This document shows positions 26,321 through 34,381 of a stretch of 64,000 nucleotides of DNA, one piece after another. Every line of letters begins with the position of its first letter. The first letter of the stretch is position 1. Under the pieces are notes generated by a model, which saw only the letters and a list, made by a program, of their open reading frames with translations, did no database searches and was not told the origin of the DNA. The translations under genes and the position numbers were made by a program. The stretch is from CAZLPW01 sp964561495 (GTDB lineage: Bacteria > Fidelibacterota > Marinisomatia > Marinisomatales > UBA1611). Location of the stretch: NCBI GenBank assembly GCA_964561495.1, contig CAZLPW010000001.1, positions 62,001 to 126,000 on the forward strand. The letters are read 5' to 3'.

Positions 26321-27517
26321 GTGATGAATGCAATTAAAACAATTATAGTAATTTTATTTTTTTCTTTTTTATGTGGACAAAGCAATAAGAGAGATTATGA
26401 TGAAGAGTTAAGATATCAAAATGAAGCTATAAATTCATTAAAAGATGAAATTCAAAATTTAAAGTCAAAAATAAAGAAAACAGAAAACAGAGAAAAATCT
26501 GCAGTAAAAAGAATTTCTACAATCGACCAAGAAGTTGCTCTTGTTACTAAATTAATTCAATCGTTAAGAAAAGAAGAGTCTAAGACTAGAAATGTAATAA
26601 AAAAATTGAAAAAAGAAATTTTATTGAATGAACAAGAATTAGAGGAATTAAGACAGCGATATGAAAAACGAGTTGTTAATGCTTATTTAAAGGGAAGGTT
26701 AACAGATCTTGAAAAGGTATTATCTTCGACTTCTTGGCGACAAGCAATGTACCGGGCTCATTATTTGCAAATAATATCTGATCTTGAAAAAAACATTGCA
26801 AAAAAAATTGAAAAGCTTCTTATAGAAATAAGCAAACAAAAATTAGAATTAGAAGCCTCACTTCGAGACAACATTAATCTAAAAAGAGACAAAGAAAAAC
26901 AAATGCGTTCGCTAAGAAATATGAAAGTGACTCGCCAAAAAGAATTAACTAGAATAAGGACAGATAAAAGATCGCTAGGTAAATATGTATCAGAAAAAAC
27001 AGCAGGTATAAAACAGTTAGAAAATATAATTAAAAAAATATTGGAAGATAAATCTCGGCGAGAAAGAGAAGATAGAATCCGAAGACAGAGAGAGGCAATG
27101 AAAACAAAGAGTTTTTCTTCATTAAAAGGGCAACTGCCTTGGCCTGCTGAAGGCCGCATAATTGCAAAGTTTGGGAGGCAATGGAATCCTCAATTGAAAA
27201 CGACTACAGAAAACCCTGGCATTGAGATTAAAGGCCGACCAGGGTCTTCAATAAAAACTGTTCTTAGTGGTGTAATAACTACAATAACATATATTCGTGG
27301 GTATGGGACGACAATAATTATTGATCATGGGAGTGGATTTTACACGGTCTACAGTCATGTAACTAATATAGAGACAGCTGTTGATAGTGAAGTGAGAGCG
27401 GGCGATACAATTGCGTATATGGGAGAGTCAGGCTCAATAAATGGTAGCAAGCTCCATTTCGAAATTTGGGGCAAAGGTCAGAAATTAGATCCAGAAAAGT
27501 GGCTCACGAAGAAATAA
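26321..27517 (+). CDS. EnvC-like murein hydrolase activator (coiled coil + degenerate LytM/M23 domain)
   Basis: This 398-residue periplasmic protein has a signal peptide (about residues 1-20). Two long coiled-coil stretches follow (about 22-120 and 140-265). The C-terminal LytM/M23 domain spans about 275-398. In active M23 peptidases the first zinc motif is HxxxD; here it reads NPGIEIKG, so the first His and the Asp are missing, while YSHV and LHFEIW keep later His residues. As in EnvC and NlpD, the domain should bind and activate an amidase during septal splitting instead of cutting peptidoglycan itself. The start is GTG 26321 or ATG 26324. The gene overlaps holB. Confidence 0.87.
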   Translation: MMNAIKTIIVILFFSFLCGQSNKRDYDEELRYQNEAINSLKDEIQNLKSKIKKTENREKSAVKRISTIDQEVALVTKLIQSLRKEESKTRNVIKKLKKEILLNEQELEELRQRYEKRVVNAYLKGRLTDLEKVLSSTSWRQAMYRAHYLQIISDLEKNIAKKIEKLLIEISKQKLELEASLRDNINLKRDKEKQMRSLRNMKVTRQKELTRIRTDKRSLGKYVSEKTAGIKQLENIIKKILEDKSRREREDRIRRQREAMKTKSFSSLKGQLPWPAEGRIIAKFGRQWNPQLKTTTENPGIEIKGRPGSSIKTVLSGVITTITYIRGYGTTIIIDHGSGFYTVYSHVTNIETAVDSEVRAGDTIAYMGESGSINGSKLHFEIWGKGQKLDPEKWLTKK

Positions 27518-28629
27518 CCACATATTCAAATCTTTTTCAGGCCCAAAAAAAAACATGGAATAAGATTTATGATATTGTTAATAATAAAAAAATAGGCAAT
27601 GCATATATTTTTTTTGGGTCTGAGGGATGTGGTAAAGAGGCATTATCTATTGCTTTTGCTCAGTTTCTTAATTGTGGCTATAGAGATCTAACACCATGTC
27701 AAAAATGTTCTTCCTGCATTAGGTATAATAAATTGCAACATGAGACTTTGACTTTAATTGTCCCTCTCCCTGCCTATAAGAACAATAAAAATGAAATAGA
27801 TAATTCAACCCTTACACTGTTAAACCAAGAAATAAAAAATAAATCTATAGATCCTTATTATAAAATAAAAATTCCTAAGGCAAATCGTATATTAATTCAA
27901 TCAATAAGGGAATTAAGGAAAAGTTTGTATTTTAAAAGTGGACAAAATTGTAGAAAAATTATTCTGATTTTTGATTCACATCTTTTATCTTCTGGTCAGT
28001 CAGAATCTGCAAATGCTCTATTAAAAATACTTGAAGAGCCACCAGACAATACGACTTTAATTTTGGTTACGGATTATAAAGATTTATTATTGCCAACTAT
28101 AACTTCTAGATGTCAATCTTTAGGTGTCCCGAAATTTCCTGATAGTTTTATACAAAGTTGGTTGAGATCAAAAAATATTGATGAGGCCAATATCCTTTTG
28201 ATCTCAGGGTTATCAGGGGGGAATATTCATCAGGCACGTTTTTTAATTGAAAAACCATTAGGTGATTTAATAAAGCAAATAAATGAAATGATTAAATCAT
28301 TATTGAATAAGAACCCTGAACTTTGGTATTCATTTATTAATACATATAGCCAGATGGCGCTTGCGAAACCAGATTCGTTTAAATTCTTTTTTGGTCTTAT
28401 TACAATATGGTTTAGAAGTGTTTACAGAAAAAAAATGAAAATACCAGACCCATTACATAAAACTGAGCTTGTTAAAAACATTAACTATTTTAACTCAAAA
28501 TTTATTAATGCTAAACTATTGGATATAGTCCTAGAACTAGAAGATGTAATTTCTGCTATCCAACATAATCTATATATGCCACTTAGACTGACGAATATGA
28601 TATTAAATATCCAGAGATTACTTAAATAA
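27499..28629 (+). CDS. holB: DNA polymerase III delta-prime subunit
   Basis: This is a clamp-loader AAA+ subunit. Walker A reads GSEGCGKEA, early in the protein. The zinc-module cysteines follow (CGYRDLTPCQKCSSC), as in HolB and DnaX. The sensor-1 region has ANALLKILEEPPDNTTLILVT and the SRC motif appears as TSRCQSL, both typical of delta-prime. The open frame starts at a TTG at 27466. I prefer the GTG at 27499, which overlaps envC by 19 nt and gives 376 residues; the start is uncertain. The stop overlaps the metG ATG by 1 nt (TAATG), so translation is probably coupled. Confidence 0.85.
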   Translation: MAHEEITTYSNLFQAQKKTWNKIYDIVNNKKIGNAYIFFGSEGCGKEALSIAFAQFLNCGYRDLTPCQKCSSCIRYNKLQHETLTLIVPLPAYKNNKNEIDNSTLTLLNQEIKNKSIDPYYKIKIPKANRILIQSIRELRKSLYFKSGQNCRKIILIFDSHLLSSGQSESANALLKILEEPPDNTTLILVTDYKDLLLPTITSRCQSLGVPKFPDSFIQSWLRSKNIDEANILLISGLSGGNIHQARFLIEKPLGDLIKQINEMIKSLLNKNPELWYSFINTYSQMALAKPDSFKFFFGLITIWFRSVYRKKMKIPDPLHKTELVKNINYFNSKFINAKLLDIVLELEDVISAIQHNLYMPLRLTNMILNIQRLLK

Positions 28630-30113
28630 TGAAGACGTTTTATATAACAACACCAATTTATTATGTCAATGACAAACCTCATATAGGCCACGCATATACT
28701 ACAATATTAGCTGATGTTCTTGCTAGGTTTTATCGAAATAAAGGAGTAGATACTTTTTTTTTAACAGGATTAGATGAGCATGGACAAAAAGTTCAGGCTG
28801 CTGCAGAAAAAAAAGGAGTTCAACCACAAGATCACTGTGATCAAATGGTTCCACGTTTTAAAGATCTTTGGTCAAAACTACATATATCATATGATGATTT
28901 TATTAGAACAACAGAAGAAAGACACAAAAAAGTAGTCCAAAAAATTTTACAAGATGTATATGATACAGGAGATATTTATATTGATGAATACAAAGGTCTA
29001 TATTCAGTTTCTGAGGAAAGATTTATAACTGAAAGAGAAGCAGAAAGTGGTGCTTTTAGTGATATTAAAGAATTAAAAGAAAAAAACTATTTCTTTAAAA
29101 TGAGCAAATATCAAAATGCCTTAATAGATCATATTAAAAATAATTCGTTTATTCAGCCAGAAAATCGTAAAAATGAGATTCTAGGATTTCTGAAAAAACC
29201 TTTATCAGATTTATGTATTTCAAGGCCCAAAAATCGTTTGAATTGGGGTATAGAACTGCCATTTGATTCAGAATATGTGACCTACGTTTGGTTTGATGCT
29301 TTGATCAATTATATAAGCGCACCAGGAATTGAAGCAGATAGTAAGGCCTTTAAAAAATGGTGGCCTGCTAATATGCATCTAATCGGGAAAGATATTTTAA
29401 CTACACATGCAGTCTATTGGCCAACAATGTTGTTTTCGGCTGGTATTAAGCTACCAGATAGGATATTTGCCCATGGCTGGTGGTTGACAGATGATAATAA
29501 AATGAGCAAATCAAAGGGCAACGTTATTAATCCAATTGATTTAATTGATCAATACGGTGTAGATCCCGTCAGATATTATCTTATGAGAGAGATGGTTTTA
29601 GGACAAGACGCTAACTTCTCTCTTGATTCATTTATTAAGCGATATAATAGTGATTTAGCAAATGATTTTGGTAATCTTTTAAGTCGAGTTACAAATTTAA
29701 TCAAAAAAAACTATGACGGTTTTATTCCATCTCCTAAATCAAGCGCCCAAGTAGAAAGTATAATTCAAATATCTAGTGATAGATTAGTCTCTAAATTGGA
29801 TGATAAAATTTATTTATTAAAAATAAATGAATTAATTGAAAGTATATTTGAATTTATTCGTGGAGTGAACAAATATATGGAACAAAAAGCACCGTGGAAA
29901 CTTGTAAAAGAGGATAGGGATGCTGCATCCGTTGTTATTTATACAGCAGCAGAATCATTAAGAATTAGTTCAGTCCTTTTGTCTCCGATAATGCCAAGTA
30001 GAACAAAAATTTTGTTACAGACACTAAACACTGTAGATAAATCATTAATTTGGGGACGCCTTAAACCTGGTACAAAAATAAAAGATCATGAGCCTCTTTT
30101 CCCTAGGATTTGA
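28629..30113 (+). CDS. metG: Methionyl-tRNA synthetase
   Basis: This class-I aminoacyl-tRNA synthetase charges tRNA-Met. HIGH is at residues 18-21 (KPHIGHAYTT) and KMSKS at about residues 292-296 (DNKMSKSKGN). At 494 residues it lacks the C-terminal EMAP/tRNA-binding domain seen in longer bacterial MetRS. In the connective-peptide insertion, where many MetRS carry CxxC zinc knuckles, this one reads YSVSEERFITEREAESG with no cysteines, so it appears to be a zinc-free type. The anticodon-binding helical domain is present (about 380-480). It overlaps holB by 1 nt and is followed by a possible small membrane ORF and a TatD-type gene. Confidence 0.95.
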   Translation: MKTFYITTPIYYVNDKPHIGHAYTTILADVLARFYRNKGVDTFFLTGLDEHGQKVQAAAEKKGVQPQDHCDQMVPRFKDLWSKLHISYDDFIRTTEERHKKVVQKILQDVYDTGDIYIDEYKGLYSVSEERFITEREAESGAFSDIKELKEKNYFFKMSKYQNALIDHIKNNSFIQPENRKNEILGFLKKPLSDLCISRPKNRLNWGIELPFDSEYVTYVWFDALINYISAPGIEADSKAFKKWWPANMHLIGKDILTTHAVYWPTMLFSAGIKLPDRIFAHGWWLTDDNKMSKSKGNVINPIDLIDQYGVDPVRYYLMREMVLGQDANFSLDSFIKRYNSDLANDFGNLLSRVTNLIKKNYDGFIPSPKSSAQVESIIQISSDRLVSKLDDKIYLLKINELIESIFEFIRGVNKYMEQKAPWKLVKEDRDAASVVIYTAAESLRISSVLLSPIMPSRTKILLQTLNTVDKSLIWGRLKPGTKIKDHEPLFPRI

Positions 30114-30234
30114 TATTTTTTGGGTTCCATTAATTTTTTTTTCATGGTGGTATGCGGTGCGAATTTTCTTAAAGAAAATTACTAGTAAACCAAAGTGGCT
30201 TTATTTTTTTTTCTTTATTGATGATGATTCCTAA
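30088..30234 (+). CDS. Possible small membrane protein (48 aa)
   Basis: I read a 48-codon frame starting at an ATG inside the 3' end of metG (26-nt overlap) and ending 20 bp before the TatD-type gene. The peptide has one strongly hydrophobic aromatic segment, FWVPLIFFSWWYAVRIFL (about residues 11-28), a basic KKITSKPK stretch, a second aromatic run and an acidic DDDS tail. The layout is plausible for a single-pass small membrane protein, and it fills an otherwise unexplained 140-bp gap in a tight operon. There is no SD, and AT-rich DNA gives such frames by chance, so support is weak. Confidence 0.3.
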   Translation: MSLFSLGFDIFWVPLIFFSWWYAVRIFLKKITSKPKWLYFFFFIDDDS

Positions 30235-30254
30235 ACAATAATTGTTGATACAAT

Positions 30255-31010
30255 ATGTTTATTGATACGCATTGTCATTTGTTTTACAAAGATTTAAAAT
30301 CGGATTTAGATTCAGTACTTAATAGAGCAAAGGAAGTCGGTGTTGGCCGTTTTATTTGTGTAGGAACTAACATTAAAGATTCGATTGAATCTTTGGAGTT
30401 AGCTAAGCAATATGATCCTATTTATGCTACTGCTGGAATTCATCCACATGATGCAAAAGATATTAAACCCAATTATGTAGATGAACTCTATGATTTAATC
30501 AATAATGAAAAAATGGTTGCTATAGGAGAAATAGGCCTTGATTATTATCGATCTATATCTGATCATGATCTACAAAAAAAAGTATTTGCTAAACAAATGG
30601 AAATTGCGTCCGAATTGGAAAAACCTATTGTATTTCATAATCGTGATGCAGATGAGGACGTGATCAAAATTTTATCAGAATTCCCTAATGTTACTGGAGT
30701 TGCTCATTGTTTTTCTTCTAATCTAAAAACGGCAAAAACTTTTTTAAATTTAGGATATTATATTTCATTTTCTGGGAATTTAACTTTTAAAAATAGTCAC
30801 TTGCCAGATGTCGCGAAGGAACTTGATCTTGATCGTATTTTGATAGAAACAGATTCTCCATTTTTAAGTCCCGAACCTCATCGAGGTAAACAAAATGAAC
30901 CTTCCCGTGTTTGGTTTGTTGCAAAAAAACTATCAGAAATATTCAATGTTTCATTATCAATTATTGAAGATCAAACTTCAAAAAATGCAAAAACACTATT
31001 TAATTTTTAA
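30255..31010 (+). CDS. TatD family metal-dependent hydrolase / DNase
   Basis: This 251-residue TIM-barrel protein has all TatD-family metal motifs: FIDTHCHL at the N-terminus (His6 and His8), GEIGLDYYR with the bridging Glu, FHNRDAD, VAHCFSS, and ETDSPFLSP with the terminal Asp. TatD-type enzymes (YcfH, YjjV, TatD) are 3'-5' exonucleases or D-aminoacyl-tRNA deacylases, so the true substrate is open. YcfH-type genes commonly lie beside holB, metG and rsmA, which is exactly the context here. The next gene, rsmA, starts 20 bp downstream. Confidence 0.92.
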   Translation: MFIDTHCHLFYKDLKSDLDSVLNRAKEVGVGRFICVGTNIKDSIESLELAKQYDPIYATAGIHPHDAKDIKPNYVDELYDLINNEKMVAIGEIGLDYYRSISDHDLQKKVFAKQMEIASELEKPIVFHNRDADEDVIKILSEFPNVTGVAHCFSSNLKTAKTFLNLGYYISFSGNLTFKNSHLPDVAKELDLDRILIETDSPFLSPEPHRGKQNEPSRVWFVAKKLSEIFNVSLSIIEDQTSKNAKTLFNF

Positions 31011-31030
31011 TAAATAATAAAAAATGGCTG

Positions 31031-31798
31031 ATGTCTATAATCCAGGAACATAAATTTAGAAAGAAATGGGGACAAAACTTTTTGACCGATAATAATTTAC
31101 TAGACAAAATAATTCGTACTGTTGCACCCACCAAGGATGATTCAATTTTGGAGATAGGGCCTGGTGGTGGAGCACTTTCAAATAAAATAATTAACTTAGT
31201 AAAAGAAATGGTCGCAGTAGAGGTTGACCCTTTTTTAGTTAAATATTTAAATACCTTACAAGGATTAGAAAATCTAAAAATAGTTGAAGGAGATATATTA
31301 AAAAAAAAAATATCTGATTTAGATATTAATCCTCCAGTTCGAATAATAGGGAATATACCTTATAACATAACCTCTTTAATCATTTTTTGGTTAATAGATC
31401 AGCGATCGTATTGGAAAGATGCTTTTATTATGGTGCAAAAAGAAGTCGCCGATCGAATAATTGCAGATGTTGGCACAAAAGACTATGGTAGACTTACTAT
31501 TGTTATTGGTGCCTATCTTAATACAAAATGTGTTTTTACTATTCCTCCAGATGTGTTTGTCCCAAAGCCAAAGGTTAAATCCGCCATTATTTGTTTTACA
31601 AAAAAAGAAAAACCCTTGATTGAGGATAATAAATACTTGAGATTTAAAAAAATTGTAGGATCTGCTTTTAATCAGCGTAGAAAAATGTTGCGGAATTCGC
31701 TGAAAGAGTATTCAATAAATCCAAAAATAAAAAATAAAATAGATTTTTCTCGTCGCCCAGAAACCCTTTCAATATCAGAATTCACTGAGTTAGTTTAG
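31031..31798 (+). CDS. rsmA: 16S rRNA dimethyladenosine transferase RsmA (KsgA)
   Basis: RsmA dimethylates A1518 and A1519 in helix 45 of 16S rRNA, a late check in 30S assembly. The N-terminal KKWGQNFL motif, SAM motif I EIGPGGGALS, and the catalytic motif IV GNIPYNIT (N-I/L-P-Y) are all present, as is the C-terminal all-helical domain with FNQRRKMLRNSL. Length (255) is standard. It is the last gene of the envC-holB-metG-tatD-rsmA run. A 91-bp region separates it from rpsU, which has its own leader. Confidence 0.95.
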   Translation: MSIIQEHKFRKKWGQNFLTDNNLLDKIIRTVAPTKDDSILEIGPGGGALSNKIINLVKEMVAVEVDPFLVKYLNTLQGLENLKIVEGDILKKKISDLDINPPVRIIGNIPYNITSLIIFWLIDQRSYWKDAFIMVQKEVADRIIADVGTKDYGRLTIVIGAYLNTKCVFTIPPDVFVPKPKVKSAIICFTKKEKPLIEDNKYLRFKKIVGSAFNQRRKMLRNSLKEYSINPKIKNKIDFSRRPETLSISEFTELV

Positions 31799-31861
31799 GA
31801 CTTGATTGTGTAATAAAGTCCAACTAATATCCCGAGCTAGATTATCAAAATTAATATAAGC

Positions 31862-31885
31862 CACCTAATACCTATAAGGAGGTGA
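31862..31885 (+). promoter_or_regulatory. Extended SD of rpsU within a possible sequestering hairpin
   Basis: TAAGGAGGTGA at 31875-31885 is an 11-nt perfect complement of the usual 16S rRNA 3' tail; its AGGAGG core ends 7 nt before the GTG start. Upstream CACCT (31862-31866) can pair with AGGTG (31880-31884), and CCT (31871-31873) with AGG (31877-31879), which would hide the SD. An additional 6-bp stem (GGACTT/AAGTCC) lies at 31798-31821. Pairing is read by eye. Confidence 0.65.
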
Positions 31886-31889
31886 AAAA

Positions 31890-32153
31890 GTGGTTGAAGT
31901 TCAGGTAAGAGAAAAAGAATCTTTAGAGAGAGCTCTTCGGCGTTTTAAAAAACAGTGGGAGCGTGCAGGCATCTTGCGAGAAGTAAGGAATAGGTCTTTT
32001 TATATAAAGCCAAGTGATGAAAAAAGAGAGGCAAAGAAAAAAGCCGCTAGGAGAATGGCTCGGAATGCTAGAATTGAGGCAATGCTCAATAATCCACGTA
32101 TTATACGTCGCCGTCGTAGGAAGCCTACGAGATCTAATAGTTATAATAAATAA
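31890..32153 (+). CDS. rpsU: 30S ribosomal protein S21 (bS21)
   Basis: This small basic ribosomal protein sits near the 3' end of 16S rRNA on the 30S platform. The family pattern VEVQVREKESLERALRRFKK opens the protein. At 87 residues it is longer than usual (about 64-71), with an Arg/Lys-rich tail (IIRRRRRKPTRS near residues 71-82). The GTG start is fixed by the exceptionally strong SD upstream. In Bacteroidetes, bS21 helps occlude the anti-SD of the 30S subunit, and rpsU itself keeps a strong SD as autoregulation; this gene fits that picture. It is flanked by its own leader and terminator, so it is probably monocistronic. Confidence 0.95.
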   Translation: MVEVQVREKESLERALRRFKKQWERAGILREVRNRSFYIKPSDEKREAKKKAARRMARNARIEAMLNNPRIIRRRRRKPTRSNSYNK

Positions 32154-32173
32154 CTTATAATAAACTTTTTATA

Positions 32174-32196
32174 AGGCCCATTCTTGGGTTTTTTTA
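32174..32196 (+). terminator. Intrinsic terminator after rpsU
   Basis: A short stem GCCCA-TTCT-TGGGT is followed directly by a run of seven or more T, 20 bp after the rpsU stop and about 20 bp before glmM. Confidence 0.8.
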
Positions 32197-32218
32197 TATA
32201 TAAATAAAAATAAATGGA

Positions 32219-33571
32219 ATGTTGATTAGAAGCATTTCTGGGATTCGTGGGGTTGTTAAAACTAGTTTAACCACGGAAGTAGTTGTTCGTTATGCGCGAG
32301 CATTCCATTTGCTATTGGCTGAAGGAGCAATCATAGTAGGTCGTGATAGTCGTCAATCAGGTGAAAAAATTATACGGAATATGATTGATGAATTAACACG
32401 ATTAGGGAGAGATATAATAGATTGCGGTATAGTCCCCACTCCAACTGTACAGTTTATGGTCCATAAAACTGAAGCAGTTGGTGGTTTTATTGTTACAGCA
32501 AGCCACAACCCGATTGAATGGAATGGACTTAAATTTTTAAAAGAAGATAGTACATTCCTTAGTTCTAAAGAATGTGAAATTTTATTTAAAAAATTTGATG
32601 AAAATGATAATATATCAAATGCAAAAGAAAGAGGCATGACATGGATTGAAAAAAATGCGATACAAAAGCATGTGATTTCATGTGCTAGTTTAAAATGTAT
32701 TGATTTAAATCGCATACAAAAGCGTCAATTTAAGATAGTTGTTGATGCTGTGAACGGAGGTGGGGCAATTGCATTGCCAATGGTTTTAGATTCATTAGGT
32801 TGTAATATAATTGAATTAAATTGTGAGCCATCGGGTTATTTTACTAGAGGAACAGAACCACTTCCCGAAAACTTACATGATTTAAAAACTGCTGTCCTAG
32901 ATCATAAAGCAGATGCTGGTTTTGCTGTAGACCCTGACGCAGATCGTCTCGCAATAATCAATGAAAAAGGCGAAGCGCTAGGCGAAGAGTATACTATAGT
33001 TTTAGCTGCTGATGGTTATATAAGAGAAACAAATTGTACTGAGACGTTTGTAACAAATTTATCAACCTCTTATGCTTTGGATAAACTTGCAGAAAAGCAA
33101 GGTTGTAATGTTATTCGTTCTTCTGTGGGAGAAATTAATGTTGTTAACAAAATGAAAGAGCTTGATTTAAATCTTGGTGGTGAAGGTAATGGAGGTGTTA
33201 TTTTAAAAGATTCCCATTTGGGTCGTGATAGCTTAGTTGCGGTAACGATGGTTCTTAATAGAATGTCACAAGATAATAATACTCTTAGTAAAATTCATGA
33301 GAGACTTCCCCAATTTAAGATTGTAAAAGATAAGATTAATCTTGATAAAATGGATTATGAAAAAATTGTTAATAAGTTAAAAACCTTTTTTAAAGATGTT
33401 ACTCTAGATCAGAAAGATGGCTTGAAATTTTTATGGGAAGATCAGTGGCTGCATTTAAGAAAATCAAATACGGAACCAATTATTCGTATATACGCTGAGG
33501 CACCAAAACAAGAACAGGCCCAAGAAATTATTAACCGAGTACATAATGCGATTGCAAAAGATAATGAATAA
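32219..33571 (+). CDS. glmM: Alpha-D-phosphohexomutase, probably phosphoglucosamine mutase GlmM
   Basis: This four-domain phosphohexomutase interconverts hexosamine or hexose 6- and 1-phosphates. The phosphoserine loop TASHNP puts the active Ser at residue 95, the Mg site is VDPDADR at about residues 237-243, the sugar-specificity loop is GGEGNGGVIL, and the phosphate-binding loop near the C-terminus is RKSNTEPIIRIY. At 450 residues it fits GlmM or PMM/PGM. The GEGNGG loop, rather than GEQSGH, is the form I recall from Bacteroidetes and archaeal-type enzymes, so GlmM (UDP-GlcNAc route to peptidoglycan) is likely, with phosphomannomutase possible. It starts the nucleoside-salvage run. Confidence 0.8.
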   Translation: MLIRSISGIRGVVKTSLTTEVVVRYARAFHLLLAEGAIIVGRDSRQSGEKIIRNMIDELTRLGRDIIDCGIVPTPTVQFMVHKTEAVGGFIVTASHNPIEWNGLKFLKEDSTFLSSKECEILFKKFDENDNISNAKERGMTWIEKNAIQKHVISCASLKCIDLNRIQKRQFKIVVDAVNGGGAIALPMVLDSLGCNIIELNCEPSGYFTRGTEPLPENLHDLKTAVLDHKADAGFAVDPDADRLAIINEKGEALGEEYTIVLAADGYIRETNCTETFVTNLSTSYALDKLAEKQGCNVIRSSVGEINVVNKMKELDLNLGGEGNGGVILKDSHLGRDSLVAVTMVLNRMSQDNNTLSKIHERLPQFKIVKDKINLDKMDYEKIVNKLKTFFKDVTLDQKDGLKFLWEDQWLHLRKSNTEPIIRIYAEAPKQEQAQEIINRVHNAIAKDNE

Positions 33572-34379
33572 ATCATGCTCAAAAATAATCAAGGATATAA
33601 ACCCAGATTTTAAACCCACTGTATCTATAATTCTTGGATCTGGTTTGGGTCAATTTACAGAACAGATTAAAAACAAGAATGAGATTTTATATAAAGATTT
33701 GCCTGGTTTTCCAGAAACTAGTGTAAAGGGTCACTCTGGAAAATTAGTTTTTGGTAGCATAGGAGAAACTCAGGCGTTAGTATTTCAAGGGCGTTCACAT
33801 TATTACGAAAAAGGAGATTGTAATAGTATGAGAGGTCCAATTGAAACTATAAAAAGTCTTGGATGTAATAGTTTGATTATTACTAATTCTTCAGGAGGTA
33901 TTAATTCAGAATATGAACCAGGAGATGTCATTTTAATTCACGACCATATTAATTTAACAGGCCTATCACCACTCATAGGTCAAAGTGGATCTAGTAAGTT
34001 TATTGATATGTCTAAGACTTACGATTTACAACAACGCAAAATATTTATGGATATTGCTAAAGAAAAAAATTTTGAATTAAGAGAGGGTGTATATGTTTGG
34101 TTTTCTGGACCTAATTTTGAAACTCCAGCAGAAATTAAGATGGCAAAAATATTAGGCGCAAATGTTGTTGGTATGTCAACAATTCCTGAAGTAATTCTTG
34201 GGAGGTATTATGGTTTAAAAATTTCTGTATTATCTCTTATTACTAATATGGCAGCTGGCGTTGGTGATGAAACTTTAAGCCATGACCTAACAATAAAAAT
34301 GGCTAAAAAAGGGGCAGATTCTATTAATCATCTTTTGTTAGGATTTTTAAGTCGTTATCAAAAAATAAGTTTATCATAA
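33564..34379 (+). CDS. Purine nucleoside phosphorylase (trimeric PNP type)
   Basis: This enzyme splits purine nucleosides with phosphate into base and (deoxy)ribose-1-phosphate. Motifs of the trimeric family are present: IILGSGLGQF (phosphate loop), LPGFPETSVKGHSGK, the QGRSHYYEKGD block, NSSGGIN, GPNFETPAEI and VVGMSTIPEVILG. The open frame begins at 33546. I choose the ATG at 33564, which overlaps glmM by 8 nt and gives 271 residues. The thymidine/pyrimidine phosphorylase and deoC follow directly, making a complete nucleoside-degradation set. Confidence 0.92.
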   Translation: MNKSCSKIIKDINPDFKPTVSIILGSGLGQFTEQIKNKNEILYKDLPGFPETSVKGHSGKLVFGSIGETQALVFQGRSHYYEKGDCNSMRGPIETIKSLGCNSLIITNSSGGINSEYEPGDVILIHDHINLTGLSPLIGQSGSSKFIDMSKTYDLQQRKIFMDIAKEKNFELREGVYVWFSGPNFETPAEIKMAKILGANVVGMSTIPEVILGRYYGLKISVLSLITNMAAGVGDETLSHDLTIKMAKKGADSINHLLLGFLSRYQKISLS

Positions 34380-34381
34380 AA

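Noticed and set aside
26761..27159. 132-aa minus-strand ORF in the EnvC-like gene
   Set aside because: Ser/Leu/Phe-rich antisense of a Lys/Glu coiled coil, a standard shadow.
32353..32715. 120-aa minus-strand ORF in glmM
   Set aside because: Antisense of the conserved phosphoserine loop region; no independent features.
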